A stretch of 55,815 bases of DNA from Vibrio aestivus. Lineage in GTDB: Bacteria; Pseudomonadota; Gammaproteobacteria; Enterobacterales; Vibrionaceae. This document shows positions 36,857-46,711 of this stretch, in pieces. The DNA lies in NCBI GenBank assembly GCA_003263845.1, contig JYJN01000176.1, positions 1-55,815 on the forward strand. Reading direction: 5' to 3'. Position 1 is the first letter of the stretch. Each line of letters starts with the position of its first letter. The notes below the pieces were generated by a model. That model made no database searches. It saw only the letters and a list, made by a program, of their open reading frames with translations, and was not told the origin of the DNA. A program made the translations under genes and the position numbers.

Positions 36857-38080
36857 GTGTCTGGTTGGCTAGCTAGGATTCTAGGTTCCGTCGGTTTAAT
36901 CTGTTTTTTCTCGCTTTCTCATGCGAGCACTTTTCACGTTTATCTCGACGCAGATCGTACGGTTCATTTTGAGTCTGCCGACTCGATTGAAAAGGGCGTT
37001 AAGGTTGCATTCGAAGAGGTAGGTAATCGTCTTCAAGGTCGTGATATTGAGTTCATTGTCCTAGACCACCGTGGCAACTCTGCGCGTGCTAAACGTCATA
37101 TGATGCAGTTTTTAGAAGATCCTAACGCTTTGGTCTATATTGCAGGTCTTCACTCTCCGCCGTTAATTAAATATCGCGATTACATCAATGAAAACCAGCT
37201 GTTAACACTCGTGCCCTGGGCGGCTGGTGGACCTATTACCCGTTACCCATCCAAGGAAAATTACGTCTTTCGTTTGTCGATTGACGATACGCAAGCGGGT
37301 GAGTTTTTGATTTCCCAAGCGGTATCAGAGGGGTGTAAACGCCCTCACTTACTACTCGAACGCACACCTTGGGGTGAATCCAATAGAGCCAACATGCTTG
37401 AGGCATTGACCTCTCGAAATTTGATTCCCAGTGGTATTAGCCGTTTCGATTGGGGGCTGAGTGAGGAGGGGGCACGCTTGTTGATTAATCAGTTGGACTT
37501 GTCTTCTTTGGACTGTTTCTTGTTAGTTTCCAATGCAGTTGAGGGAGAGCAGTTAATTAACGCAGTAGGACAGCTTTCTGATGACAAATTGAAATCAGTA
37601 TACAGTCACTGGGGGGTGACTGGTGGCGGGTTTCATAATCGTGTCGATCATGCGACGAGAGAACGTGTAGACCTCAAAATACTACAAACCTGTTTTTCAT
37701 TTGTTTCAAGCCCTGAATCTCAGTTGAGTCGACGCGCTTTTAGTACAGCTAGGACGTTGTTCCCTGATGATATTCAGCAGCCTAGTGATATAAAAGCGCC
37801 GACAGGATTTGTACATGGCTATGATGTGTCGCGCTTGTTCTTAGTTGCAGCAGACTCAGTTACGTTGACCGACAGCGCCATCGACAATCGAAAGAATCTA
37901 AAGTTAGCACTTGAGAGTCTCGAGCCATCGATAGCTGGATTGATCAAAACATACTCATCACCATTTAGTGAATTTACGTCAGGTAACATGCGCGCTCACG
38001 AAGCATTAGGCATTGATGACTACTGTATTGGTCAGTATGACCAAAGCAACGTGATGCGAATTACGCAGCAAGGAGAGTGA
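36857..38080 (+). CDS. Periplasmic amino-acid-type binding protein coupled to a hybrid kinase
   Basis: A 407-residue exported protein with a signal peptide ending near SLSHA. The body resembles the type I periplasmic-binding fold of branched-chain amino-acid receptors: SADSIEKGVKVAFEEVGNRL, EFIVLDHRGNSARAK, LVPWAAGGPITRYP and YVFRLSIDDTQAGEFL follow the family's order. No permease or ATPase genes are near, so it is not part of an ABC importer. Its stop overlaps the start of a hybrid histidine kinase by 4 bases, so it probably presents a ligand to that kinase, as LuxP does for LuxQ. The start is a GTG with TAGGGG upstream. The ligand is unknown. Confidence 0.82.
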   Translation: MSGWLARILGSVGLICFFSLSHASTFHVYLDADRTVHFESADSIEKGVKVAFEEVGNRLQGRDIEFIVLDHRGNSARAKRHMMQFLEDPNALVYIAGLHSPPLIKYRDYINENQLLTLVPWAAGGPITRYPSKENYVFRLSIDDTQAGEFLISQAVSEGCKRPHLLLERTPWGESNRANMLEALTSRNLIPSGISRFDWGLSEEGARLLINQLDLSSLDCFLLVSNAVEGEQLINAVGQLSDDKLKSVYSHWGVTGGGFHNRVDHATRERVDLKILQTCFSFVSSPESQLSRRAFSTARTLFPDDIQQPSDIKAPTGFVHGYDVSRLFLVAADSVTLTDSAIDNRKNLKLALESLEPSIAGLIKTYSSPFSEFTSGNMRAHEALGIDDYCIGQYDQSNVMRITQQGE

Positions 38081-40523
38081 CTTCAGTGACAAGCATTCGA
38101 AACTGGTCTTCCGTTCAGCTGTTTACCTTATTCCTGCTTCTAACAGGGGGAATTCTTGCGGCGGTATTGGGCAGTATGGTTTGGGTGCAAAGTGAGCGTT
38201 CAGTAATGGAGGTCAGCGACAACTCTGCCAGAGAGGAATTGATCACGGCAGAAAAGCTGGTGTTTGAGTATTTTAATAGCCGTACGAGAAGCTTCGAACA
38301 GTTGGCTGAACTTCCCTTGTTTGTAGGTGCAGCACTGGGGAATGAGGTTTCAAGGCAAACCGCGATAGATCAATTAACTGAGCTCAATATGCTTGAGTTC
38401 ACCAATCAACTTCAAGTGTTAGATGTCTTTATGGACCCGGTCATTCATGTGGATAGACGCGGTGTTGTGCCTGCTAATACGAGCTATATCGAGTCGACGT
38501 TTGAGTCGGAAAAAGCGCCTATGTATGAGGTGATTGAGTACGAGAATATCAAACAGGTGAACGTTTACCTTCCGATTGTTTATGCTGGTTCGGTGGAAGG
38601 TGTGTTAGTCGCGGCGTTCGAGATTGATGAAAACGAGCTTTTCTCGCTTTATCGACGCAATGAGCAGAGTACGTTTCAGTTCTTTCCCTACGAGCAACAA
38701 GAAATCAGTGAGCTGGTGCTGACAGATAGCAAAATCGTTTATACCGCTCAGTTTCCTCAATATGGTTTGGGCCTCAAGTATGTTGTTGATCGTAGCGTGA
38801 TTGACGATGCACGTAGCAAGCTTCTTGTCTCTATGCTAATTGCGTTGCTTATTGGTTTGTTAGTGAGTTTGGTGGCTGTTTTTATTATTGGTCAGTATGT
38901 GATTGTCCGCCCTCACCAAATGTTGTTGGAGTCACGTAAGCAGCTTGAAGAGAAAACACAAGAATCTCGATTGCTCGCAACCGTTGCCAAGTATGCTCAT
39001 GACATCGTAGTGATCACCAATGTAGAAGGAAAGATCACTTGGGTTAATCAGCCTTTTACGGAAATGACAGAGTATGAGTTTAGTGAAGTGCTGGGAAAAA
39101 CCCCGGGCAGCTTTTTGCAAGGCCCAAAAACAGACAAGGAAACAATCGCCCGTATACGAGAGAGCGTGAAGCAAGGGCGAACGGTTCGAGAGCAGCTTTA
39201 CAACTATTCAAAATCCGGACGAGAGTATTGGATCGATATTAATATCTCGCCAGTGAAAAATAAGCAGGGCGAAGTGGCGGGTTTTATCGCTATTGAGCGT
39301 GATATCTCAGAAGAACGCAAGATGGAAGAGTCACTTCGAGTTGCCTTGCAGCAAGCAGAGTACGCCAGTGAGGCCAAAACGGCTTTCCTTGCCACCATGA
39401 GTCATGAAATACGTACCCCGATGAATGGCGTATTAGGGATAGCTCAAGTGCTTCATCATAAGCTAGAAAATGATGATAAAGAGATGGTGAAAATGATCAT
39501 CGACTCAGGGCAGCACTTGCTCACCATTATCAATGAAATTCTCGATTACTCTAAGTATGAATCTGGCAAGCTTGAACTCGAACGGGTCATCTTGAGCTTG
39601 ATGAAATTAAGCTGGTACTCTTTCAAACCTACTCATCGGTGGCTGATGAAAAAGGGATTGCGTTAGAGGTTGATACGTCAAAAGTTGAAGGGCTGCATTT
39701 CTATGGTGACCCTGCCAGATTAAAACAGGTGATGCTCAATCTTGTCAGCAATGCGCTTAAGTTTACGCATGAAGGTTGGGTAAAGGTTAGCATGCGCCCA
39801 CACGTCGAATCTGAGATTGTTGTCGGCGTTGAAATTCATGTGATGGACTCCGGAGTAGGAATTAAACCCGAGCGGATTGACTACATCTTTAATGCTTTTG
39901 AGCAAGAGGATATCTCCACAACGCGTAACTTTGGCGGCAGTGGGTTAGGGCTTGCGATTGTGCGCCAAATCATGGAAGCAATGGGAGGCGAAGTCACGGT
40001 TGAGTCCACAGTGGATATAGGGACAACATTTAAGCTTGTTATCCCACTTGAAAGTGAGGCTATAGAAGCCGAACCGGAAGTGCTGCATGAGCCATTACCG
40101 AACTTACCGAAGAATGAGCACGACTCAGCGACGCACTTTCAAGTGCTCATTGTTGATGATAATCGACTCAATGCAATTGTGGCTCAATCGATGTGTAAGC
40201 AGCTGGGCTACCAGTCAACCTATGTCAATGATGGTTTTAAGGCGATAAAAGAGCTTCAGAACCAGAGTTACGATTTGATCTTAATGGACAAGCATATGCC
40301 GGGAATGGATGGCATCGAAACAAGTCAGAAGATCCGCCAAGAGCTACAGATTAGTACCCCGATTCTTGGCTATACCGCAGATATGAGCAAGGACACGCGT
40401 CAGGAGTATTTGTCGGCGGGTGCGCAAGATGTGGTATACAAACCTATTGATAAAGATGAGCTTGCAATGAAGGTGAATCACATTCGAACTTCTGAAGAGA
40501 CGTCTCAGGTAAGCCGATATTGA
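38077..40523 (+). CDS. Hybrid sensor histidine kinase with PAS and receiver domains (one frameshift)
   Basis: An 815-residue membrane kinase. TM1 (about residues 14-37) and TM2 (about 248-275) enclose a periplasmic sensor domain of about 210 residues. A PAS/PAC domain (about 305-420, WVNQPFTEMTEYE, GFIAIERDIS) leads to HisKA with His443 in MSHEIRTPMNG, and HATPase with N box (LNLVSNALKFT), G1 (DSGVGI) and G2 (GGSGLGLAI). A receiver domain at the C-terminus has phospho-acceptor Asp738 in LMDKHMPGMDG. The frame breaks at TT 39592-39593; one extra T restores RVIFELDEIKLVL. No HPt domain is present, so a separate phosphotransfer protein is needed. Start GTG 38077 overlaps the binding-protein stop. 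The response is unknown. Confidence 0.88.
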
Positions 40524-40873
40524 TCACTATTTTTAACATTTGTTTCATTAGTTTTCGTTATTAGTCTTACTGCAAAACTATTCCCACAACAATTCACTTT
40601 TTTTTACTAAGGCCTTGTCAGCAAATGGTTAACCTAGGCTTATCCAAGCTATAAGCATAAATTGCTTCATAAATGGTGAGACTTAGTGCATAAATAGTCA
40701 TCCAATACGATTAATGGCGTCTGGATTTTAATGTGAAAAGAATATTTCACTATTGAATTGGTTAATTAAATGTAAATACAATGCTGCATCAACTGAAACG
40801 CAAAACAATATATGCCAGTCATTTTTCTGGTTTCTCTGCTTGCGCGCAGCGTTGTTTGTAAAGGGAGTGAGCT
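40524..40873. other. 350-base gap upstream of argD/astC
   Basis: AT-rich, no gene seen. It holds three CATAAAT repeats (40656-40662, 40669-40675, 40689-40695). The 18-mer at 40685-40702 matches the ArgR consensus at about 14 of 18 positions, without a convincing partner 3 bp away. TGTGAA..TTTCACT near 40732 is palindromic, but its arms are too far apart for a CRP site. Confidence 0.35.
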
Positions 40874-42094
40874 ATGGCGATGGACAATAAAGTAGAACGT
40901 GAACTGTTTAATGAGGTGATGGTGCCTTGTTATAACCCAATGGAAATGATTCCAGTAAAAGGGGAAGGTTCGCGCGTTTGGGATCAAGATAATAACGAAT
41001 ACATCGACTTTGCTGGTGGAATTGCGGTTAGCTGTTTGGGGCATTGTCACCCAGCAATGGTTAACGCGCTTAACGAGCAAGGCAACAAAATTTGGCACCT
41101 TAGTAACGTGATGACCAATGAGCCAGCACTACGTTTGGCGAAAAAGCTAACCGAAGTGAGCTTTGGCGAGAAGGTGTTTTTTGCCAACTCTGGTGCGGAA
41201 GCGAACGAAGCTGCATTGAAATTGGCACGCCGTTGGGCTGCGGATGTACATGGTCCTGAAAAGTCGGAAATTATCGCGTTCAAACAAGGCTTCCACGGTC
41301 GTACCTTCTTTACGGTGACAGTAGGCGGCCAAGCAGCTTACTCAGACGGTTTTGGTCCAAAACCGGGCGATGTTACTCACCTACCGTACAATGATATCGA
41401 AGCGCTAAAAGCGCACATCTCAGATCGCACTTGCGCCATTATGATGGAGCCTCTGCAAGGCGAAGGCGGCATTGTTTCTCCAACGGATGAGTTTGCACAA
41501 ACGGTTCGTGAACTGTGTGACAAACACAACGCGCTATTGATTTTTGATGAAGTACAAACCGGTAACGGCCGTACTGGTGATTTCTACGCTTACCAAGGTC
41601 TTGGTGTGACGCCAGACATTCTAAGTACAGCAAAATCACTCGGTGGTGGTTTTCCAATTGGCGCGATTCTAACGACGACTGAATTGGCTCAGCACCTGAA
41701 AGTGGGTACTCACGGCTCTACATACGGTGGTAACCCACTGGCATGTGCGGTTGCAGAAGCGGTCGTTGATGTGGTGAGCAGTAAAGAAACCTTGGAAGGC
41801 GTTAAATACCGTGAAACGCTATTTCGTCAGGCATTGACTAAACTTAATGATAAGTACCAAATCTTCAGTGAGATCCGTGGTAAAGGGCTACTACTCGGTG
41901 CTGCGCTTAACGACGATTGGCAAGGTCGAGCTCGAGATGTACTCGTTGCAGCAGGTGAACAAGGATTAATGATTCTTGTCGCTGGGGCAAACGTGGTTCG
42001 CTTTACGCCTTCACTAGTGATTACTGAAGAAGAGATCGAGCAAGGGTTTGCTCGTTTAGATAAAGCGCTAGAGGGCCTTGTTTCTAAGGACTAA
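40874..42094 (+). CDS. argD: Acetylornithine/succinylornithine aminotransferase (ArgD/AstC)
   Basis: A class III PLP aminotransferase. It serves the fourth step of arginine synthesis (N-acetylornithine), and the linked astA and astD suggest it also acts in arginine succinyltransferase catabolism (N-succinylornithine); one gene does both in many vibrios. The 406 residues show FANSGAEANEAALKLAR (PLP phosphate binding), LLIFDEVQTGNGRTG with the cofactor Asp, and the Schiff-base Lys in STAKSLGGGFPIGA. The ATG has GGGAGTGAGCT upstream. It is first of argD-astA-astD; a hairpin without a T run (42131-42164) lies before astA. Confidence 0.96.
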   Translation: MAMDNKVERELFNEVMVPCYNPMEMIPVKGEGSRVWDQDNNEYIDFAGGIAVSCLGHCHPAMVNALNEQGNKIWHLSNVMTNEPALRLAKKLTEVSFGEKVFFANSGAEANEAALKLARRWAADVHGPEKSEIIAFKQGFHGRTFFTVTVGGQAAYSDGFGPKPGDVTHLPYNDIEALKAHISDRTCAIMMEPLQGEGGIVSPTDEFAQTVRELCDKHNALLIFDEVQTGNGRTGDFYAYQGLGVTPDILSTAKSLGGGFPIGAILTTTELAQHLKVGTHGSTYGGNPLACAVAEAVVDVVSSKETLEGVKYRETLFRQALTKLNDKYQIFSEIRGKGLLLGAALNDDWQGRARDVLVAAGEQGLMILVAGANVVRFTPSLVITEEEIEQGFARLDKALEGLVSKD

Positions 42095-42202
42095 CTGTCA
42101 GCGTTAATTATATAACCGCTTCTAGTCGAGAGTGCCCATCTTTTTACCTCTGAAAGTGGGCACTATATCTAGTGGCTATACCGACATCTGGAGGGAGCAG
42201 TG

Positions 42203-43221
42203 ATGTTAGTTGTCCGCCCTATTGCCATGTCAGATTACGAGTCTTTGCACACGTGTGCTGTAGAGTCTGGTCATGGATTTACCTCTCTTCCTGTAAATGA
42301 AGAGCTTCTTACTAACCGCATTCAACATTCCGAATACAGCTTTTCTAAGCCGGAAGTCACCGAGCCTGGTGATGAAGGTTATCTGATGGTTGGCTTTGAC
42401 AGTGAAACAGGCGAAGTGGCTGGTTGTACTGGCATTGAAGCTCGATTGGCTGGGATGTGCCGTTTTACTCATACCACATCAGTACAGTGGTTCACTCTTC
42501 CCCTAAGCTAGGGGTGAATAATGTGGTGAAACTGCTGACGTTTGGTAACAACTACACGGGTTGCAGCGAAATATGCACCTTGTTCTTAAGGCCAAGCTTT
42601 CGTGGTGGCTTAAACGGCCGCTTGATGTCGAAATGTCGCTTCTTAATGATGGCGGAGCACCCACATCGTTTTTCTGAAACGATCTTTGCTGAGATGCGCG
42701 GCGTTTCAGATGATGAAGGTAACTCACCATTCTGGCAGTGGCTGCAAGAGCACTTTTTCTCTATCGACTTCACAATGGCCGATTACCTAACGGGTATTGG
42801 TAAGAAAGGCTTTATCGCAGACTTGATGCCAAAACTGCCGATTTACATCAATTTGCTGAGCAAAGAAGCTCAAGCGGTCATCGGTAAGGTGCACGACAAC
42901 ACCAAACCTGCTCTTAAACTGCTTGAACGGGAAGGTTTCACTTGCCGTAACTACGTTGACATTTTCGATGCGGGCCCAACCGTTGAGTGTGATCGTAGAA
43001 ACATTGAATCAGTGCGTCACTCTATTCGGGCCAAAGTCCAAGTCTCGGAGCATGCCAGTTCGCAAGACTATCTGATTGCCAATACGTCGTTTGAGCATTT
43101 CAGAGCGACGGCCGCAAAAGGCGCTTATGACCAAGAAAGCGAAAGCGTAATTTTGGCGCCGGATGTGGCGAAAGCACTTGAAGTCAGTGAAGGCGACTTT
43201 GTTCGTATGCTGCCTCAGTAA
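42203..43221 (+). CDS. astA: Arginine N-succinyltransferase (one frameshift)
   Basis: Transfers succinyl from succinyl-CoA to the alpha-amino group of arginine, the first step of the ammonia-producing AST pathway. Conserved features include VRPIAMSDYESL at the N-terminus, SPKLGVNNVVKLLTFG, LFLRPSFRGGLNGRLMSKCRF and the C-terminal FEHFRAT. The frame breaks at TT 42446-42447; one more T gives ARFGWDVPFYSYHISTVVHS and a 339-residue protein, the family length. The ATG at 42203 follows GGAGGGAG. It is followed closely by astD. Confidence 0.94.
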
Positions 43222-43281
43222 ATGTTTCCCTGTAAAGGAAGCTGTTTACAGAAGTATCCCCAACAATGGAAGGAAAGTAGT

Positions 43282-44737
43282 ATGACCCAGTGGATTGCAG
43301 GAGAGTGGCTTGCAGGTCAGGGCGATGCGATGACATCTGTCAGCCCATACAACGATGAAGTGATTTGGCGCGGAGATAGCGCAACACCATCGCAAGTAGA
43401 TGCCGCGGTGAAAGCGGCCCGAGAAGCGTTTGTGAGCTGGAAGAAACGTTCATTTGAAGAGCGCGAAGCGATCGTGTTGGCGTTTGCAGAAAAAGTAAAA
43501 GAGAACAGTGAACAGATTGCAGAGATCATTGCGAAAGAGACGGGCAAACCGATTTGGGAGACGCGTACAGAAGCGGGTGCTATGGCAGGTAAGATTGCCA
43601 TCTCTATTCGAGCGTACCACGACCGGACCGGCAGTGCCGAGCGCGAAGCGGCTGGCAATAAGATAGTACTTCGTCATCGTCCATTAGGTGTGATGGCGGT
43701 ATTTGGCCCGTATAACTTCCCAGGGCACTTACCCAATGGTCATATTGTTCCAGCGCTACTGGCAGGTAACACTGTGGTGTTTAAGCCTCGGAGCAAACGC
43801 CGTGGACGGGTGAGTTTGCGATGAAACTATGGCAAGAAGTCGGTCTGCCAAAAGGTGTGATTAACCTTGTTCAAGGTGCGAAAGAAACTGGGGTTGCTCT
43901 AGCGCAGTCTAAAGGCATTGATGGTGTGCTGTTTACAGGCAGCGCGAATACTGGCCATGTCCTTCACAAGCAGTTTGCGGGTCAACCGGATAAGATGCTA
44001 GCCCTCGAGATGGGGGGCAATAACCCAATGGTAATCTCGGAGCAATTCGGCGACATCGACGCCGCGGTTTATACGATTATCCAATCGGCATTTATTAGTG
44101 CTGGGCAGCGCTGTACCTGTGCTCGTCGCCTATATGTGCCAAGCGGCGAACGCGGCGATGAACTAATCGTTAAGCTAGTCGAAGCGACAAAGAACATTCG
44201 TGTTGATCAGCCGTTTGCCGATCCTGCTCCTTTCATGGGGCCGCAAATCTCCAAAGCCGCTGCAGAATTCATCCTATCGGCTCAAGCTAACCTGCAAAGC
44301 TTAGGTGGCGAGAGCTTAGTCGAAGCACAAGCGAAGAGTGCTGCGTTTGTTACACCAGGGATTATCGACGTTACCAACATCGCAGAGTTACCAGACGAAG
44401 AGTACTTCGGTCCATTACTTCAGGTGGTTCGCTACCAAGGTATTGAGCAAGCGGTAGAGTTAGCCAACGACACGCGATTTGGTCTATCTGCAGGTTTAGT
44501 GTCTACTGACGATTCAGAGTGGGAATACTTTGTGGACCACATCCGTGCAGGCATCGTTAACCGTAACCGTCAGTTAACAGGCGCAAGTGGTGATGCACCA
44601 TTTGGTGGCCAGGTGCATCAGGTAACCTGCGTCCAAGTGCTTACTACGCAGCCGACTATTGTGCTTACCCAATGGCTTCTATGGAAGGGGAGGAGACACT
44701 CCTACCCGAGACACTAAGCCCGGGTGTCACCCTATAG
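43282..44737 (+). CDS. astD: N-succinylglutamate 5-semialdehyde dehydrogenase (two frameshifts)
   Basis: Oxidises succinylglutamate semialdehyde to succinylglutamate with NAD, the fourth AST step. An aldehyde dehydrogenase whose cofactor-binding region includes AVFGPYNFPGHLPNG, with catalytic Glu in LALEMGGNNPM and Cys in SAGQRCTCARRLY. Breaks lie at 43798 (one missing T, restoring FKPSEQTPWTGEFAMK) and near 44609-44610 (one missing C, restoring [20 protein letters not shown]). Repaired length is 485 residues. The start at 43282 follows GGAAAGTAGT. astB and astE are not in the window. Confidence 0.94.
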
Positions 44738-44819
44738 ATAATAAAAAGAGTCCCCATAAGACTCAATGTAATAAGGCTCTATGTAATAAAACTCAAGGTA
44801 AAGTCACGTCACGGTTGAG

Positions 44820-44854
44820 GGCCATCTGATTATTGTAATTAGGTGGCCTTTTTT
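44820..44854 (+). terminator. Terminator after astD
   Basis: GGCCATCT / AGGTGGCC stem (one G-T pair) with a 13-nt loop, followed by six T. Confidence 0.82.
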
Positions 44855-44925
44855 CCTTAGACTTTCCTTTAAACGTAAAAACGATCTAATCCAATAACCC
44901 AAAAATAACTAAGCAAGGAGGCGTT

Positions 44926-45720
44926 ATGACGCCAGATGTTCTCTTTCAATCGCTTTGGAATGACTATATCCAACGCTTGTGTCCTTCTGCCAATCATATC
45001 CATGAGCTGCTTCGTGAAGATGCAGAGTTGATTAATGACCACATTGCGTTGCGTACGTTCAATGTGGCTCCTTTAGGTATTGAAACCTTAGCAAAGCCTT
45101 TTCTTGAAATAGGCTACAAAGTGTGTGGCGATTACTTGTTCGAGAAGAAGAAGCTGGTGGCTAAGCACTATGAACATCCAGACCCAAATCAGCCAAAAGT
45201 GTTCATTAGTGAGCTTAAGGTTGAAGAGTGCTCTCCTGAGCTACAAGCGATTGTTGCGCAGCTCGTGGAGCAATTGGATCATAGTAAGCTAAAAGGTCAC
45301 GAGTTTCTCTATAGCGGCCGCCTTTGGGAATTAAGTTACTCCGATTTCCAGACGCTATCGGAAGAGAGTGAATACGCAGCATGGCTGGCAGCGCACGGTT
45401 ATGGTGCGAATCATTTCACGGTAAGCGTTAATCAATTGAATCGCTTTGAAGAAGTGAAAGAGGTGAATGCGCATTTGAGAATGGCGGGTTACATCATTAA
45501 TGAATCGGGCGGTGAGGTGAAAGGGAACCCAGAGGTCTTGTTAGAACAGTCTTCCACCATGGCAGACAAAGTAAAAGTAGGGTTTATCGATGGTGAGTAC
45601 ACTGTACCCGGTGGGTTCTATGAGTTCGCCAAGCGCTACCCAATGTCTAATGGAGTGCTTTATACAGGATTTGTAGCTGCGTCAGCGGACAAGATATTTG
45701 AAAGTACTGATCAAGGTTAA
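44926..45720 (+). CDS. DUF1338 protein (2-oxoadipate dioxygenase/decarboxylase-like)
   Basis: A 264-residue member of the DUF1338 (YdcJ/HglS) superfamily. Characterised members such as HglS convert 2-oxoadipate to D-2-hydroxyglutarate with an Fe(II) centre in a VOC-like fold. Likely metal ligands are His in NDHIALRTF (about residue 39), His in GANHFTVSV (about residue 166) and Glu in GGFYEFAKRYP near the C-terminus. This is the short form of the family, so the substrate may differ. It follows the AST genes but behind a terminator. The ATG at 44926 has AAGGAGG upstream, an excellent ribosome site. Confidence 0.85.
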   Translation: MTPDVLFQSLWNDYIQRLCPSANHIHELLREDAELINDHIALRTFNVAPLGIETLAKPFLEIGYKVCGDYLFEKKKLVAKHYEHPDPNQPKVFISELKVEECSPELQAIVAQLVEQLDHSKLKGHEFLYSGRLWELSYSDFQTLSEESEYAAWLAAHGYGANHFTVSVNQLNRFEEVKEVNAHLRMAGYIINESGGEVKGNPEVLLEQSSTMADKVKVGFIDGEYTVPGGFYEFAKRYPMSNGVLYTGFVAASADKIFESTDQG

Positions 45721-45751
45721 GCTTGGCCGAGTATTCGCAAAAATTAAGAAA

Positions 45752-45787
45752 AGAAAAAGCCACCCAGTATTCACAGGGTGGCTTTCA
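45752..45787. terminator. Bidirectional terminator between DUF1338 gene and crp
   Basis: AAAGCCACCC / GGGTGGCTTT, a 10-bp stem with a 10-nt loop. The T run is strong on the minus strand (CTTTTTCTTTTC), so it serves crp best; the plus-strand tail is weaker. Confidence 0.85.
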
Positions 45788-45820
45788 AATTTTATAGACT
45801 TGAGTCTTCGGTTTCGTTAA

Positions 45821-46453
45821 TTAACGAGTACCGTAAACAACAATTGTCTTACCGTGTGCAGAAATTAGGTTCTGCTCTTCTAGCATCTTCAAGATACGGC
45901 CAACAGTTTCACGTGAACAGCCAACAATCTGACCAATCTCTTGACGAGTGATCTTGATTTGCATGCCGTCTGGGTGAGTCATCGCATCTGGCTGTTTCGC
46001 TAGGTTTAGTAGCGTTTGAGCGATACGACCTGTTACATCCAAGAACGCTAGGTCACCTACTTTTTGGCTAGTCACTTGCAGGCGGCTTGCCATTTGCGCA
46101 GAAAGGCGCATTAGGATATCTGGGTTTACTTGGATAAGTTGACGGAATTTCTTGAAAGAAATTTCAGCGACTTCACAAGGAGACTTAGCACGAACCCATG
46201 CTGTACGCTCTTGGTCTTCTTCGAAAAGACCCAGTTCGCCAATAAAGTCACCTTGGTTTAGGTAAGAGAGGATCATCTCTTTACCTTCTTCATCCTTGAT
46301 TAGTACTGCAACTGAGCCTTTAACGATGTAGTACAACGTTTCTGCTTTTTCACCGGCGTGAATTAGCGTGCTCTTTGAAGGGTACTTATGAATATGACAG
46401 TGTGAAAGAAACCACTCTAATGTTGGATCGGTTTGAGGTTTACCTAGAACCAT
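45821..46453 (-). CDS. crp: cAMP receptor protein
   Basis: Global cAMP-dependent regulator controlling carbon use and, in vibrios, competence, biofilm and virulence genes. The 210 residues match the family exactly. The cAMP-binding domain includes GDFIGELGLFEEDQERTAWVRA with the Arg/Ser contacts, then the dimer helix (RLSAQMASRLQVTSQKVGDL), and a winged helix with recognition helix CSRETVGRILKMLEEQ. A CRP-like site lies about 210 bases upstream, suggesting autoregulation. It is divergent in function from its neighbour prkB but on the same strand. Confidence 0.99.
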   Translation of the reverse strand: MVLGKPQTDPTLEWFLSHCHIHKYPSKSTLIHAGEKAETLYYIVKGSVAVLIKDEEGKEMILSYLNQGDFIGELGLFEEDQERTAWVRAKSPCEVAEISFKKFRQLIQVNPDILMRLSAQMASRLQVTSQKVGDLAFLDVTGRIAQTLLNLAKQPDAMTHPDGMQIKITRQEIGQIVGCSRETVGRILKMLEEQNLISAHGKTIVVYGTR

Positions 46454-46662
46454 AATATCTCACTTCCTCTGCAGGGTACGCTTGTCGCTTTCCATTTTAA
46501 GTCGCGTCAGAAAAGGCGCGAAGCCTAGTAATAAATTACTCAGGATAAGAGCACTTTAAAAATGCTGCAAGCTATCTTGTGTTTCGGTAAGAAATAGTAT
46601 CCTTTTTCGAATACGATTTCTTGATTTTAATCGGGTACATGCTCGAAATTTGTACGCAAAAG

Positions 46663-46678
46663 TGTGCACATGATCACG
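46663..46678. promoter_or_regulatory. Candidate CRP site upstream of crp
   Basis: TGTGCACATGATCACG matches the CRP consensus TGTGA-N6-TCACA at 8 of 10 defined bases with the right 6-base spacer. It lies 210 bases before the crp start, fitting the known autoregulation of crp in enterobacteria. Confidence 0.55.
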
Positions 46679-46711
46679 GTATGAAAAGTAATCGTGACCG
46701 AGGTACGAGTT

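Noticed and set aside
40671..40695. Possible sigma-54 promoter before argD (TGG..GTGCA)
   Set aside because: GG to GC spacing is 11 rather than 10, and the -24 element is poor.
40730..40755. Possible CRP site TGTGAA..TTTCACT before argD
   Set aside because: The half sites are separated by 10 bases rather than 6.
42131..42164. Inverted repeat AGTGCCCA/TGGGCACT between argD and astA as a terminator
   Set aside because: No T run follows and the genes act together, so read-through is expected.
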